From: HR10 sp964615335
GTDB taxonomy: Bacteria; Acidobacteriota; Blastocatellia; HR10
DNA: 64,000 bases
Direction of reading: 5' to 3'
NCBI GenBank assembly: GCA_964615335.1
Contig: CAZTMT010000003.1
Coordinates: 62,001-126,000 of the forward strand
Shown here: piece after piece, positions 17,614 to 26,140 of the stretch
Layout: every line of letters begins with the position of its first letter
Numbering within the stretch: position 1 is the first letter of the stretch
The notes under the pieces: generated by a model
What the model saw: the letters and a program-made list of their open reading frames with translations, nothing else
The model's database searches: none
Told to the model about the DNA's origin: nothing
Position numbers and translations under genes: made by a program

Positions 17614-18824
17614 TTGATTTCCGATTGACCGAAGACCATCTGGCCGTCGAGCGAATGGTGCGCGAATTCGCCGCTCGCGAGATCGCGCCGCGCATCAAGG
17701 AGCTGGATGAGAAGGGGGAGACTGATCCGGCGATCCTGCGGAAGATGGGCGAGCTGGGGATCCTGGGCATCTGCATCCCGGAAGAATACGGAGGAGCCGG
17801 TTTCGATTACATCGCCCTCGGACTCGCCTGCGAGGAGCTGGAGTATGTGGATACGGCCTTTCGCGTCCCGATGTCCGTGCATGTCGCGCTGAATTCGCTG
17901 ACCCTGCTCACCTGGGGGACAGAGGAGCAGAAGCGGCGCTATCTCATCCCCCAGGCGCGAGGGGAGAAATTGGCGACCTATGCGCTCACCGAACCCAATG
18001 CCGGTTCCGATGTCGTCGGGATGCAGGCGACGGCCATTCGAGATGGCCGCTTCTATGTCCTCAACGGGGAGAAGGTGTGGATCAGTTTGGCTGACATCGC
18101 CGACCACTTTCTGGTCTTCGCCTGGACCGATCTGGAGAAGAAGAAGGTTCGGGATCATTCGGGCATCTCGGCCTTCATCCTGGAGCGGGGGATGCCAGGC
18201 CTGAAGACGGGAACGATTCACGGCAAGCTCGGGATTCGCGCGGGGAACACCGGATGGATCTCCATGCAGGACGTGCGTGTGCCTGAGGAGAATCGCGTCG
18301 GGCATGAGGGGGAAGGGTTCAAGATCGCCATGTTCGCTCTGGATCAGGGACGATATACCGTGGCGGCCGGAGCGACCGGGCTCATCCGGGCCTGCCGCGA
18401 TGCCTCGGTGCGCTATGCGCTGGAGCGGCGCACGTTCGGCAAGCTCATTGGCGAGCATCAGCTCATCAAGGAGATGCTCGCCGAGATGGAGGCCGATTAT
18501 CAGATTTGCCGCCTCCTCTGGCTGCGTGCCGGGTGGATGAAGAACATGGGATGGCGCAACACGCGGGAGACGTCGCTCGCCAAGTGGATCGCGACCGAAA
18601 GAAGCGAGCGCGCGGCCTCCAACGCCGTGCAAATCTACGGGGCCTACGGCTACTCCAACGAATATCCCGTCGAGCGGTTCTATCGGAACTGCAAGGGCGC
18701 TGTCATCTACGAGGGGACGCGCGAGATCCACAAGCTCATTCAGGCCGATTATCTTCTGGGGTTCCGCACCGATAAACCTCTGCGATGCACGCTCCCTCCG
18801 TGGGAGCCCAAGAAAGAGGAGTAG
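17610..18824 (+). CDS. Acyl-CoA dehydrogenase family protein
   Basis: A 404-residue flavoprotein that introduces a double bond into an acyl-CoA. The N-terminal helical domain is followed by the FAD/substrate signature ALTEPNAGSDVVGMQATA and the C-terminal domain with QIYGAYGYSNEYPVER and IYEGTREIHKL. The Glu in YEGT is the position of the catalytic base. Overall it looks like the short-chain or glutaryl-CoA group, but the exact acyl chain cannot be assigned. No electron transfer flavoprotein genes are nearby. Confidence 0.88.
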   Translation: MIDFRLTEDHLAVERMVREFAAREIAPRIKELDEKGETDPAILRKMGELGILGICIPEEYGGAGFDYIALGLACEELEYVDTAFRVPMSVHVALNSLTLLTWGTEEQKRRYLIPQARGEKLATYALTEPNAGSDVVGMQATAIRDGRFYVLNGEKVWISLADIADHFLVFAWTDLEKKKVRDHSGISAFILERGMPGLKTGTIHGKLGIRAGNTGWISMQDVRVPEENRVGHEGEGFKIAMFALDQGRYTVAAGATGLIRACRDASVRYALERRTFGKLIGEHQLIKEMLAEMEADYQICRLLWLRAGWMKNMGWRNTRETSLAKWIATERSERAASNAVQIYGAYGYSNEYPVERFYRNCKGAVIYEGTREIHKLIQADYLLGFRTDKPLRCTLPPWEPKKEE

Positions 18825-18969
18825 GGCGCTGCGTCGGCGCGGCTCAGGAAACCCTCGCGCGGAGAAAATGTCGGGCGCTCGTGCGAGGGCGCAAGAAGTC
18901 CGGAGAGCTTCGATCGGGCGTGCGGCTTCCGGCAATAGGGGGAGAAGGGCAATAGGGGAAGAAGGGAGG

Positions 18970-20376
18970 ATGGAGTTCGATCGCGCGGCCCTTCTGATGA
19001 AGGTCCGGCGGACGATCCTCCGGTATCGCATGCTGGAGGGCGATGAGAGGGTCGTCGTGGCGGTTTCTGGGGGTCCGGATTCGGTCGCTCTCCTCTATCT
19101 TCTGCAGGAGTTGCGGGAGCGTTTCTTTCCGGATCTGAAGCTGCATGTCGCGCACCTGAATCACCAGCTTCGAGGGGAGGAGTCGGACCAGGATGAGGAC
19201 TTCGTGCGGCAGCTCGCCGAGCGCCTGGGATGGCCCTTCACGAGCGAGCGCCAGAATGTGCGCGCCCTGGCGCAGCAGGAGCGTCGAAACGTCGAAGAGG
19301 TGGCCCGCGAAGTGCGCTACGGCTTCCTGCGCCGCGTGGCTGCGCGCGTGGGCGCACGGCGCATCGCGACCGGTCATACGCTCACGGATCAGGCCGAGAC
19401 GTTCCTCATGCGGTTGCTGCGCGGCGCCGGAGGAGAGGGCCTGAGCAGCATCCATCCCGTTGTGGACGATCTCATCATTCGCCCCCTTCTGGCCGTGCGG
19501 CGCGAGGAGACGCAGGCCTATTGTCAGGCGCTGGGAATCGCATATCGAGTGGATCGCTCAAATCTGGAATGGGACCTCTGGCGCACTCGCGTGCGGCGCG
19601 AGATCTTGCCGCGACTCTCGGCGTTGAATCCGCAGGCGCTGGAAGCCATCGGGCGCGCCGCCGAGCGGCTGCGCGTGGACGAAGCCTATTTCGACGAGGT
19701 CCTGTACAACCTGTTTCCGGAACTGGTCATCTCAGAGCGAGACGGTGTGATGAGGCTCTCGGTGGAGAAGATACGGGCGCATCCTCCGGCGCTTCGCTCG
19801 CGCGCGTTGCGCGAGGCCATTCGGCGCGTGTGCGGGCATACGCGTCGCGTGACAAGCCAGCACGTGGAAGCGCTCGAGCAGTTGCTTGAGCCGGGCAAAA
19901 GCGGACGTCGTGTCGTCTTGCCGAATTCTCTCATCGTCTGGCGGGAGTTCGACTCTCTCACGTTTCTGCGCGCCCCTGTGACGCAGGAACCGTACTGGGT
20001 GGAGTTGCGCCCGAACGAACCGGTGAGCATGGGCCGTTTCACGCTCCGGTTGGAGCGAGGGGTCTCCGCAGCGCCGCGCGGTCTTCCCGAAGGGACCTTC
20101 GCGCTTCTGGATGAAGCGCGCCTGCCGGAGCGTCTGGCCGTGCGTTCGCGCCGACCCGGTGATCGGTACACGCCCGTGGGACGCACGCGCCCGCTCAAAC
20201 TCAAAACGCTTCTGTGGGCGCATCGCATCCCGATCACGGAGCGAGACTCCTGGCCGATCGTCGTCACCGCGGCCGAAGATCGCATCGTGTGCGCTCCCGC
20301 GCTTCCCGTGGCGGCCGACTTCGCCGCTCGGGAGGAGACATCGCGCTTCGCGATCGTATGGTTCGAGCGTGGATGA
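18970..20376 (+). CDS. tilS: tRNA(Ile)-lysidine synthase
   Basis: This 468-residue enzyme attaches lysine to C34 of the CAU anticodon tRNA-Ile so that it reads AUA. The PP-loop motif SGGPDS is at residues 33-38, followed by HLNHQLRGEESDQDEDFV and ATGHTLTDQAETFLMRL of the N-type ATP pyrophosphatase domain. The C-terminal TilS domain ends with SRRPGDRYTPVG and LKTLLWAHRIPI. The ATG at 18970, after AAGGGAGG, gives the usual family start; a longer frame begins at 18868. Its place just before ftsH is a common bacterial arrangement. Confidence 0.95.
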   Translation: MEFDRAALLMKVRRTILRYRMLEGDERVVVAVSGGPDSVALLYLLQELRERFFPDLKLHVAHLNHQLRGEESDQDEDFVRQLAERLGWPFTSERQNVRALAQQERRNVEEVAREVRYGFLRRVAARVGARRIATGHTLTDQAETFLMRLLRGAGGEGLSSIHPVVDDLIIRPLLAVRREETQAYCQALGIAYRVDRSNLEWDLWRTRVRREILPRLSALNPQALEAIGRAAERLRVDEAYFDEVLYNLFPELVISERDGVMRLSVEKIRAHPPALRSRALREAIRRVCGHTRRVTSQHVEALEQLLEPGKSGRRVVLPNSLIVWREFDSLTFLRAPVTQEPYWVELRPNEPVSMGRFTLRLERGVSAAPRGLPEGTFALLDEARLPERLAVRSRRPGDRYTPVGRTRPLKLKTLLWAHRIPITERDSWPIVVTAAEDRIVCAPALPVAADFAAREETSRFAIVWFERG

Positions 20377-20455
20377 GAATGGGTCTCTGTGGTAAACTTG
20401 GGGTGTGACAGCCCTGAGCCTGCGGCGCGGGCGATCATAAGAGGAGGACGAGACG

Positions 20456-22378
20456 TTGGATTCGAGAGGACGACAGTTGCTCTTCTGGGTCCTGATGGTG
20501 GGCAGTGCCCTGCTCCTTTATAACTTCTTCCAAACTTCGACCACGCGAGCTGTGACCGAGCTGCCGTTCTCGGACCTGGTTCTGGCGATCCGCCAGAGGC
20601 AGGTCGTCGAAGCCACCATCGAGGACGATCGAGTGAGCGGCACCTTGCGCGACGGGCGGCGATTCCGAACGGAGCTGGCCAATCCGGAAGTCGCCGCGCG
20701 CGTGGCCGAGATGCTCACCGATGTCGGAGCGGATGCTGAGGGGCGTCCTCGCGTCGTCTTTCGCGGGGGAAGTAACACGTACTGGGTGATGTTCATGACG
20801 TGGGTTCTTCCTATTCTGCTCTTCGGCGCCTTCTGGGTCTTCATGCTCCGACAGATGCAGGCGGGCGGGAACAAGGCGCTCAGCTTCGGCAAAAGCCGCG
20901 CGCGCATGTTCTCCAGCCAACACAAGCGCGTCACGTTCAAAGACGTCGCCGGCGTGGACGAGGCCAAAGAGGAGTTGCGGGAGATCATTGATTTCCTCAG
21001 GGATCCGCAGAAGTTCCAGAAGCTCGGCGGGCGCATCCCCAAGGGCGTGCTGCTTATGGGGCCTCCGGGGACGGGCAAGACGCTCTTGGCGCGCGCGGTG
21101 GCCGGGGAGGCGGGCGTTCCGTTCTTCTCCATCTCGGGGTCGGAGTTCGTGGAGATGTTCGTGGGGGTGGGGGCGGCGCGCGTGCGCGATCTGTTCGAGC
21201 AGGCCAAAAAACATGCCCCGTGCGTCGTCTTCATTGACGAGATTGATGCCGTGGGCCGGCATCGGGGAGCAGGACTTGGGGGCGGACACGATGAGCGCGA
21301 GCAGACGCTCAATCAACTGCTGGTCGAAATGGACGGCTTCGAATCCAACGAGGGGATCATCCTCATGGCCGCGACGAACCGCCCCGATGTTCTGGATCCG
21401 GCGCTTTTGCGGCCCGGACGCTTCGATCGGCGTATCGTCGTGAATCGGCCCGATGTGCGCGGGCGCGAAGAGATCCTGCGCGTGCATACGCGAAAGGTGC
21501 AACTGGGCGAGGATGTGGATCTGTCGGTGATCGCGCGCGGGACGCCGGGATTCACCGGAGCCGATCTGGCCAACCTCGTCAACGAAGCGGCCTTGATCGC
21601 CGCGCGGCATAATCGGAAGGCCGTCACCATGCAGGATTTCGAGGCGGCCAAGGATAAGGTCCTCATGGGCACCGAACGCCGCTCCATCGTCCTCAGCGAG
21701 GCCGAGAAGCGGAATACGGCCTACCATGAGGCCGGCCATACGATCGTCGCGCTGAAGGTCCCTCATGCCGATCCCATTCACAAGGTGACGATCATCCCGC
21801 GGGGCGTGGCTCTGGGAGTGACGCAGCAGCTTCCCGAATCCGATCGGTACATGCACACGCGGGAATATCTGGAGAGCCAGATCGCCATCATGATGGGCGG
21901 ACGCGTCGCCGAAGAGATCTTCTTGGGAAGCATGACCACAGGAGCCAGCAACGACCTGGAGCGCGCGACGGAGATCGCGCGCCGAATGGTTTGCGAATTC
22001 GGGATGTCGCGCTTGGGCCCGCTCACGTTCGGACGCAGCGATGAGGCGATCTTCCTCGGGAAAGAGCTTGTGCGCCATCAGAATTACAGCGAGGAGACGG
22101 CCATCAAGATCGATCAGGAGGTCAACCGCATCGTCATGGAACAGTACGAGCGCGCTCGGCAGATCATCCTGGAGAATCGCGAGGCCGTCGAGCGTCTGGT
22201 TCAGGCGCTTCTGGAGAAGGAGACGCTGGATGCTCAGGAGATTCGCCGGATCGTCGAAGGTCAGGTCGTGACATCCGGAGAAGCGGCGGCCCCGCCTTCG
22301 GCGGAACCGGAGAAAGAGAGAGAGCCTCGCGTGCTGCAGCCCCTTTTGTCCCCCCGGGATACTCCGGCAACCGCCTGA
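20456..22378 (+). CDS. ftsH: ATP-dependent zinc metalloprotease FtsH
   Basis: A 640-residue membrane AAA+ protease for quality control. It has two N-terminal membrane segments (about 6-25 and 110-130), a Walker A GPPGTGKT at 202-209, Walker B VVFIDEIDAVG, the second region of homology RPDVLDPALLRPGRFDRR and the zinc site HEAGH at 424-428. The start is a TTG with GAGGAGGA seven bases upstream, and no ATG or GTG fits as well. The C-terminus after 610 is variable, as usual. Confidence 0.97.
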   Translation: MDSRGRQLLFWVLMVGSALLLYNFFQTSTTRAVTELPFSDLVLAIRQRQVVEATIEDDRVSGTLRDGRRFRTELANPEVAARVAEMLTDVGADAEGRPRVVFRGGSNTYWVMFMTWVLPILLFGAFWVFMLRQMQAGGNKALSFGKSRARMFSSQHKRVTFKDVAGVDEAKEELREIIDFLRDPQKFQKLGGRIPKGVLLMGPPGTGKTLLARAVAGEAGVPFFSISGSEFVEMFVGVGAARVRDLFEQAKKHAPCVVFIDEIDAVGRHRGAGLGGGHDEREQTLNQLLVEMDGFESNEGIILMAATNRPDVLDPALLRPGRFDRRIVVNRPDVRGREEILRVHTRKVQLGEDVDLSVIARGTPGFTGADLANLVNEAALIAARHNRKAVTMQDFEAAKDKVLMGTERRSIVLSEAEKRNTAYHEAGHTIVALKVPHADPIHKVTIIPRGVALGVTQQLPESDRYMHTREYLESQIAIMMGGRVAEEIFLGSMTTGASNDLERATEIARRMVCEFGMSRLGPLTFGRSDEAIFLGKELVRHQNYSEETAIKIDQEVNRIVMEQYERARQIILENREAVERLVQALLEKETLDAQEIRRIVEGQVVTSGEAAAPPSAEPEKEREPRVLQPLLSPRDTPATA

Positions 22379-22406
22379 AGGCTTCCGTTGGGATTGTTCC
22401 CTCCGT

Positions 22407-23975
22407 TCACTCGCTGGCTGAAGCGAAACGATTGAGGAGCACTGCCTCGATCTGCGCTGCCCACTCTTCGGCTTCTTCGACCAGCGCGAGCACGCGGCCA
22501 TGATACTCGTTGTTGAACGCGTGGTCGGTGATCGCCGCGAGATTGCTCAGGACGTTGTAGTATGCCCCTTTGATCGCCGCGAGCGCCAGTTGAGCGCCGA
22601 CCGTGATATCGGCCAGAGCATTGGGATTCCCGATTTCGGCCAGCTCGGTGAGAATCCGAAGGACGGCATGGGCTGCCTCGGCGGTCTGCGCGGGGACACG
22701 CGTGGCCCCTTTGAGGGCGTGCTGAATCTCCTGATCTCGGAGGCGCCGCTGCTCTTCGGTCTCTTGAGGAAGCTGGAAGGCGACCATGACGCGGCGGAAG
22801 CTCTCGGCGTCAGCCTCGATTGCGGTCGTGAGCTGGCGGCGCAGCTCTTCCAAGCGGGTCTGAAGCTCCTGAACGCGCGCGTGAACGCTGGCGTATCGCT
22901 TCTTCCCGGAGGTCAGACGGCTCATCATCTCGCCCAGGGCAGCCGCCAGAGCGCCGGAGAGGGCGGCGACGCTTCCCCCACCAGGAGCGGGTGTTCCAGC
23001 GGCGACCGCATCCATGAAATGCCGCAGGTCAGATGACAGGGAGGGCGCTTCGCTTTCAGCCGGCACGGCCGCCAGCGCCGCCGCGAGCCGATTCTCCAGA
23101 ATCTGTTCTCGGCTGAAGTTCTCCAACTGGAGATACCATTCGGCGCAGGCGTCCAGAGCGGCCTGGGGAACCAACCCGACGATCTCGCTGCTGAGCACGC
23201 GGACTCCATAACGCTCGGCTTCTCGTTTGACCATCTCGAAGGCGCGAAAGATCGGCGTCCGCTCATAATCGGTGAGATTCATCGAGACCTGGACGATCCC
23301 GCGATCCTTCAGCTCAAATCCCAGAGCTTTCACATACTGAAGTCCGCCGTCGCGTCCTCGAACGGCACGGGCGATCTTGCGGGCGATCTCGATGTCGGTC
23401 GTGTTGAGGTTCACGTTGTACGCAATCAGCGGAGGACGCGCTCCGACGATCGTCGCGCCGGCCGTCGGGTGAAGCTTCGGCTCACCGAAATCGGGAGCGC
23501 GATCGGGATCGGTGGCGATCGCTTCGCGCAAGCCCTCGAATTCTCCCTTGCGGATGTTCGCCAAATCCACCCGATCCGGGCGCGTGGCCGCGCGTTCGTA
23601 GAGATAGACGGGGATCTTCAACTCTTCAGCGATGCGACGGCCCGTCTCTCGCGCCAGGGCGATGCATTCCTCCATGGTGACGTTGCGGAGTGGGACGAAG
23701 GGAATGACGTCGGTCGCTCCGATGCGCGGATGCTCCCCCCGATGCTCGTTGAGATCAATGAGTTCGGCCGCTCGGCGCGTCGCGCGCACGGCGGCTTCCA
23801 CAGCCGCCGCCGGCTCGGCCACAAACGTGATCACCGAGCGATTGTGGTCCCGGTCCATCTCCTGATCGAGCACAAGGACGCCCGGGACGGACTCGATGGC
23901 CTTGACAATCTCCTGCACGACGTCCAGACGCCGCCCCTCGCTGAAGTTCGGAACGCATTCGACGATTCTCTTCAT
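22407..23975 (-). CDS. ftcD: Bifunctional glutamate formimidoyltransferase/formimidotetrahydrofolate cyclodeaminase
   Basis: A 522-residue fusion that uses formiminoglutamate from histidine breakdown. It transfers the formimino group to tetrahydrofolate (residues 1-300) and then deaminates it to methenyl-THF (about 320-515). The N-terminal part starts IVECVPNFSEGR and contains the catalytic-His region DRDHNRSVITF. The cyclodeaminase part contains AAGTPAPGGGSVAALSGALAAALGEMM. Fusion in this order is typical. No other hut gene lies nearby. It faces ftsH tail to tail with a 28-base gap. Confidence 0.94.
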   Translation of the reverse strand: MKRIVECVPNFSEGRRLDVVQEIVKAIESVPGVLVLDQEMDRDHNRSVITFVAEPAAAVEAAVRATRRAAELIDLNEHRGEHPRIGATDVIPFVPLRNVTMEECIALARETGRRIAEELKIPVYLYERAATRPDRVDLANIRKGEFEGLREAIATDPDRAPDFGEPKLHPTAGATIVGARPPLIAYNVNLNTTDIEIARKIARAVRGRDGGLQYVKALGFELKDRGIVQVSMNLTDYERTPIFRAFEMVKREAERYGVRVLSSEIVGLVPQAALDACAEWYLQLENFSREQILENRLAAALAAVPAESEAPSLSSDLRHFMDAVAAGTPAPGGGSVAALSGALAAALGEMMSRLTSGKKRYASVHARVQELQTRLEELRRQLTTAIEADAESFRRVMVAFQLPQETEEQRRLRDQEIQHALKGATRVPAQTAEAAHAVLRILTELAEIGNPNALADITVGAQLALAAIKGAYYNVLSNLAAITDHAFNNEYHGRVLALVEEAEEWAAQIEAVLLNRFASASE

Positions 23976-24101
23976 CGGTGGCTTTCTCCCTCTCTGCGGA
24001 AATGAACATGCCCTTGGCTCTTATAGCACACCCGGTGAAGGGAGAACAAGCGGAGGACGCCGTGGCGCTCTCCGGTGGGGGCGCTCGCGGGTCTTTCGAG
24101 C

Positions 24102-24114
24102 GCGAAATTTTCGC
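24102..24114. promoter_or_regulatory. Palindrome GCGAAATTTTCGC next to the ncRNA promoter
   Basis: GCGAAA-T-TTTCGC is a perfect 13-base inverted repeat that ends right against the -35 element at 24115. A near copy (one base different) lies inside the promoter at 36558-36585. It may be a shared operator. Confidence 0.45.
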
Positions 24115-24143
24115 TTGACAAAACAGGCCATTCCGGAGATACT
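24115..24143 (+). promoter_or_regulatory. Strong sigma-70 promoter of the structured RNA locus
   Basis: A consensus TTGACA (24115-24120), 17 bases, and GATACT (24138-24143). An alternative -10, TACTAT, lies at 24140-24145. The predicted start is near 24150. No protein-coding gene follows within 500 bases. Confidence 0.65.
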
Positions 24144-24149
24144 ATAGCG

Positions 24150-24579
24150 CCTGAAGTTGAAGTTGTGCCGTCGCTTGGCTGGGAGATCGGGAACAGAGGC
24201 CAGGCGCGTCATTCTCGCCTGCTGACTCGGCGGTCTCCCAGAGCGGGTAAAGGAGGATGGGGGTTGAGGCTGCTCCCTAAGAAGTTGACGACACGGGACA
24301 GATCGGTCATTCTATCCACATGAAGCTGAGCGAATTGCGCTCGCTCTGGCCGGGCAGGGGGCCGGCCAGCTACCGCCAGTTCGGCGGGAAGTGACGCCTG
24401 TGGAGATGGGAGGTTGCAGGCCGTAAGGCCAGTGCCCGTCGATGAAGCAGGAAGCAACCAAGACAAGTGTCATGGGACATTTGTCTATGAGTTGCAGAAC
24501 GGCTCGTTAGGAGCCGTTGAGAGGACGAAAGTGGGAAAGAGCCTGTGGTTGTTCGAAGACCACAGGCTCTTTATTTTTA
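24150..24579 (+). ncRNA. Unassigned structured RNA of about 430 nt, 3' half resembling a TnpB tail/omegaRNA
   Basis: The segment between promoter and terminator has no credible gene but many strong stems. These include CCGCC/GGCGG near 24373-24387, GGTTGC (24412-24417) with GCAACC (24454-24459) enclosing a GGCC-GTAA-GGCC tetraloop hairpin (24419-24430), GACAAGTGTC/GACATTTGTC (24462-24485) and AACGGCTC/GAGCCGTT (24498-24518). It lacks the signatures of tmRNA, RNase P RNA and SRP RNA. The 24330-24455 part reads, in shifted frames, as DACGDG, TPVE and PVDEAGS. These are peptides I associate with C-terminal tails of IS200/IS605 TnpB proteins, whose 3' ends overlap the omegaRNA. A transposon remnant or retained guide-type RNA is possible. 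The 5' half (24150-24330) has no such match. Confidence 0.55.
24536..24579 (+). terminator. Rho-independent terminator
   Basis: A perfect 13-pair stem AAAGAGCCTGTGG/CCACAGGCTCTTT (24536-24548 with 24560-24572), an 11-base loop and the tract ATTTTTA. It is the clearest intrinsic terminator in the window and closes the RNA locus before the TSUP gene. Confidence 0.85.
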
Positions 24580-24690
24580 GGCCGCATGTCCCGCTCCGCG
24601 GGAGAGCGCATCCGGCTCTGGACGACGAGCACTTCCCAGTGCTAGGCTTGGGCGCGCAATGTTCATGTTGAAGTGGGTGTGAGGGAGCAG

Positions 24691-25437
24691 ATGCTGGACG
24701 GATCGGGTCTTGTGACGTTCGCTCTCATCGGGTTCCTCGCGCAGATCGTGGATGGCGCTTTGGGCATGGGATACGGGGTCATCTCGACGAGCCTCCTTCT
24801 GGGTCTGGGCTTGCCGCCGGCTCTGGCCAGCGCCAGTGTGCACACGGCCGAAGTGTTTGTGACGGGCGCGTCGGGACTGGCGCATCTCCATAACGGGAAT
24901 GTGGAGCGGCGGCTCGTACTGGGACTTCTGGTCCCCGGCATTCTGGGGGGCGTGTTGGGCGCCTATGTCCTGACTCAAGTGCCCGGAGAGAGGGTCAAAC
25001 CGTTTGTGGCCGCCTATCTGCTCGGGATGGGGGGACTCATCCTCTATCGCGCCTTTCGGCGGCGCGCCTCGGCGTCGGTGACGGGACGACTGGTCCCCTT
25101 GGGTCTTGTCGGCGGATTTTTGGATTCGGTTGGAGGGGGAGGATGGGGACCGATTGTGACCTCCACGCTGGTTGCGCGGGGGCAGACCCCGCGAATGGCC
25201 ATTGGGTCGGTGAGTTTGACGGAGTTTTTCGTGACGGTGGCTCAGGCGGCGACCTTCTTCTCCCTGCTTGAGAGGATTCCGTGGTCGGTCGTGGTCGGCC
25301 TTTTGAGTGGCGGGTTGGTGGCCGCCCCGTTGGCCGCCTATGTCTGCCGTCGCCTGCCGGCGCATGTCCTGATGTGGTTGGTCGGGTTGCTCGTCCTGGC
25401 GGTGAGCCTTCGTACGCTCTCTCAAGCCGTCTTCTAA
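24691..25437 (+). CDS. TSUP (TauE/SafE) family membrane permease
   Basis: A 248-residue protein with about eight membrane helices and the repeated TSUP motif: FLAQIVDGALGMGYGVISTSLL in the first half and GFLDSVGGGGWGPIVTSTLV in the second. Members export or import sulfite, sulfonates or other small anions; the substrate is not known here. ATG 24691 is chosen because GAGGGAG lies just upstream. In-frame GTG codons at 24673 and 24679 are alternatives. It follows the terminated RNA locus, so read-through control is conceivable. Confidence 0.88.
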   Translation: MLDGSGLVTFALIGFLAQIVDGALGMGYGVISTSLLLGLGLPPALASASVHTAEVFVTGASGLAHLHNGNVERRLVLGLLVPGILGGVLGAYVLTQVPGERVKPFVAAYLLGMGGLILYRAFRRRASASVTGRLVPLGLVGGFLDSVGGGGWGPIVTSTLVARGQTPRMAIGSVSLTEFFVTVAQAATFFSLLERIPWSVVVGLLSGGLVAAPLAAYVCRRLPAHVLMWLVGLLVLAVSLRTLSQAVF

Positions 25438-25533
25438 AGGGGACGGCGAGGCCGCGGATCTTCAGGCGCCCGAAGGCGAGAGGAACTTTTTCTCCCGTTT
25501 TTTCGTTGTGCGGAGTGAGCGCGCGCGGAGATA

Positions 25534-26136
25534 ATGGATAAGGAGAACGGCGTGGGAGCAAAGGCGGCCTTGGTGAACCACGATGTGCAACTGGTCCGTC
25601 GGTGCTTGGCCGGAGATGAGGCGGCCTGGGAGGAGATTGTGCGACAATATTCCCGCCGTGTGTATAACTTGGCCTATCGCTTCACGGGCAATCGCGCGGC
25701 CGCTGAGGATCTGACACAGGAGGTCTTTCTCCGCCTCTATCGCACGCTCGATCAGTATGACCCGCGCATGGGGGAACTCTCGCACTGGCTCATGCGCGTG
25801 GCGCGCAATCTCATCGTGGACGATTATCGTCGGCGGGGGCGCATGCCTACGGAAAACGGCGAGGATCTGGCCGAGCACGCCTATCATCTTCAGGCCGACC
25901 CGAGCGGAGATCCGCAGCGGTACGTGGAACAGCGCGAGCTGAGCCAGGTGATCCAGCAGGCGCTCGCCCGACTCTCGCCGGAGCTGCGCGCCTGCGTCGT
26001 TCTGCGCGACCTGGAAGGGCTCTCGTATCAGGAGATCGCCGAGCTGTTGCGCATCCCGGAGGGGACGGTGAAGTCGCGCATCAATCGTGGGCGTTTGGAG
26101 TTGGCCCGGATTCTGCGCCGCATGAAGGTGATGTGA
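25534..26136 (+). CDS. ECF-type RNA polymerase sigma factor
   Basis: About 200 residues with only regions 2 and 4. Region 2 is seen in AYRFTGNRAAAEDLTQEVFLRLYR and LMRVARNLIVDDYRRR; region 4 in LSPELRACVVLRDLEGLSYQEIAELLRIPEGTVKSRINRGR. The next gene, five bases later, is its anti-sigma factor. ATG 25534 has a weak ribosome binding site; GTG 25552, behind AAGGAGAA, may be the true start (six residues shorter). Confidence 0.93.
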   Translation: MDKENGVGAKAALVNHDVQLVRRCLAGDEAAWEEIVRQYSRRVYNLAYRFTGNRAAAEDLTQEVFLRLYRTLDQYDPRMGELSHWLMRVARNLIVDDYRRRGRMPTENGEDLAEHAYHLQADPSGDPQRYVEQRELSQVIQQALARLSPELRACVVLRDLEGLSYQEIAELLRIPEGTVKSRINRGRLELARILRRMKVM

Positions 26137-26140
26137 ACGT

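Noticed and set aside
20435..22501. Minus-strand open frame of 688 residues
   Set aside because: Antisense shadow of ftsH caused by high GC; His/Arg-rich with no domain.
24150..24579. tmRNA, RNase P RNA or SRP RNA
   Set aside because: No tRNA-like end or tag frame, no conserved RNase P core (GAGGAAAGTCC), and the GNRA/asymmetric loop of SRP RNA does not fit.
25506..25535. Promoter TTGTGC-N18-GATAAT at the ECF sigma gene
   Set aside because: Transcription would begin after the ATG and on top of the alternative ribosome binding site.
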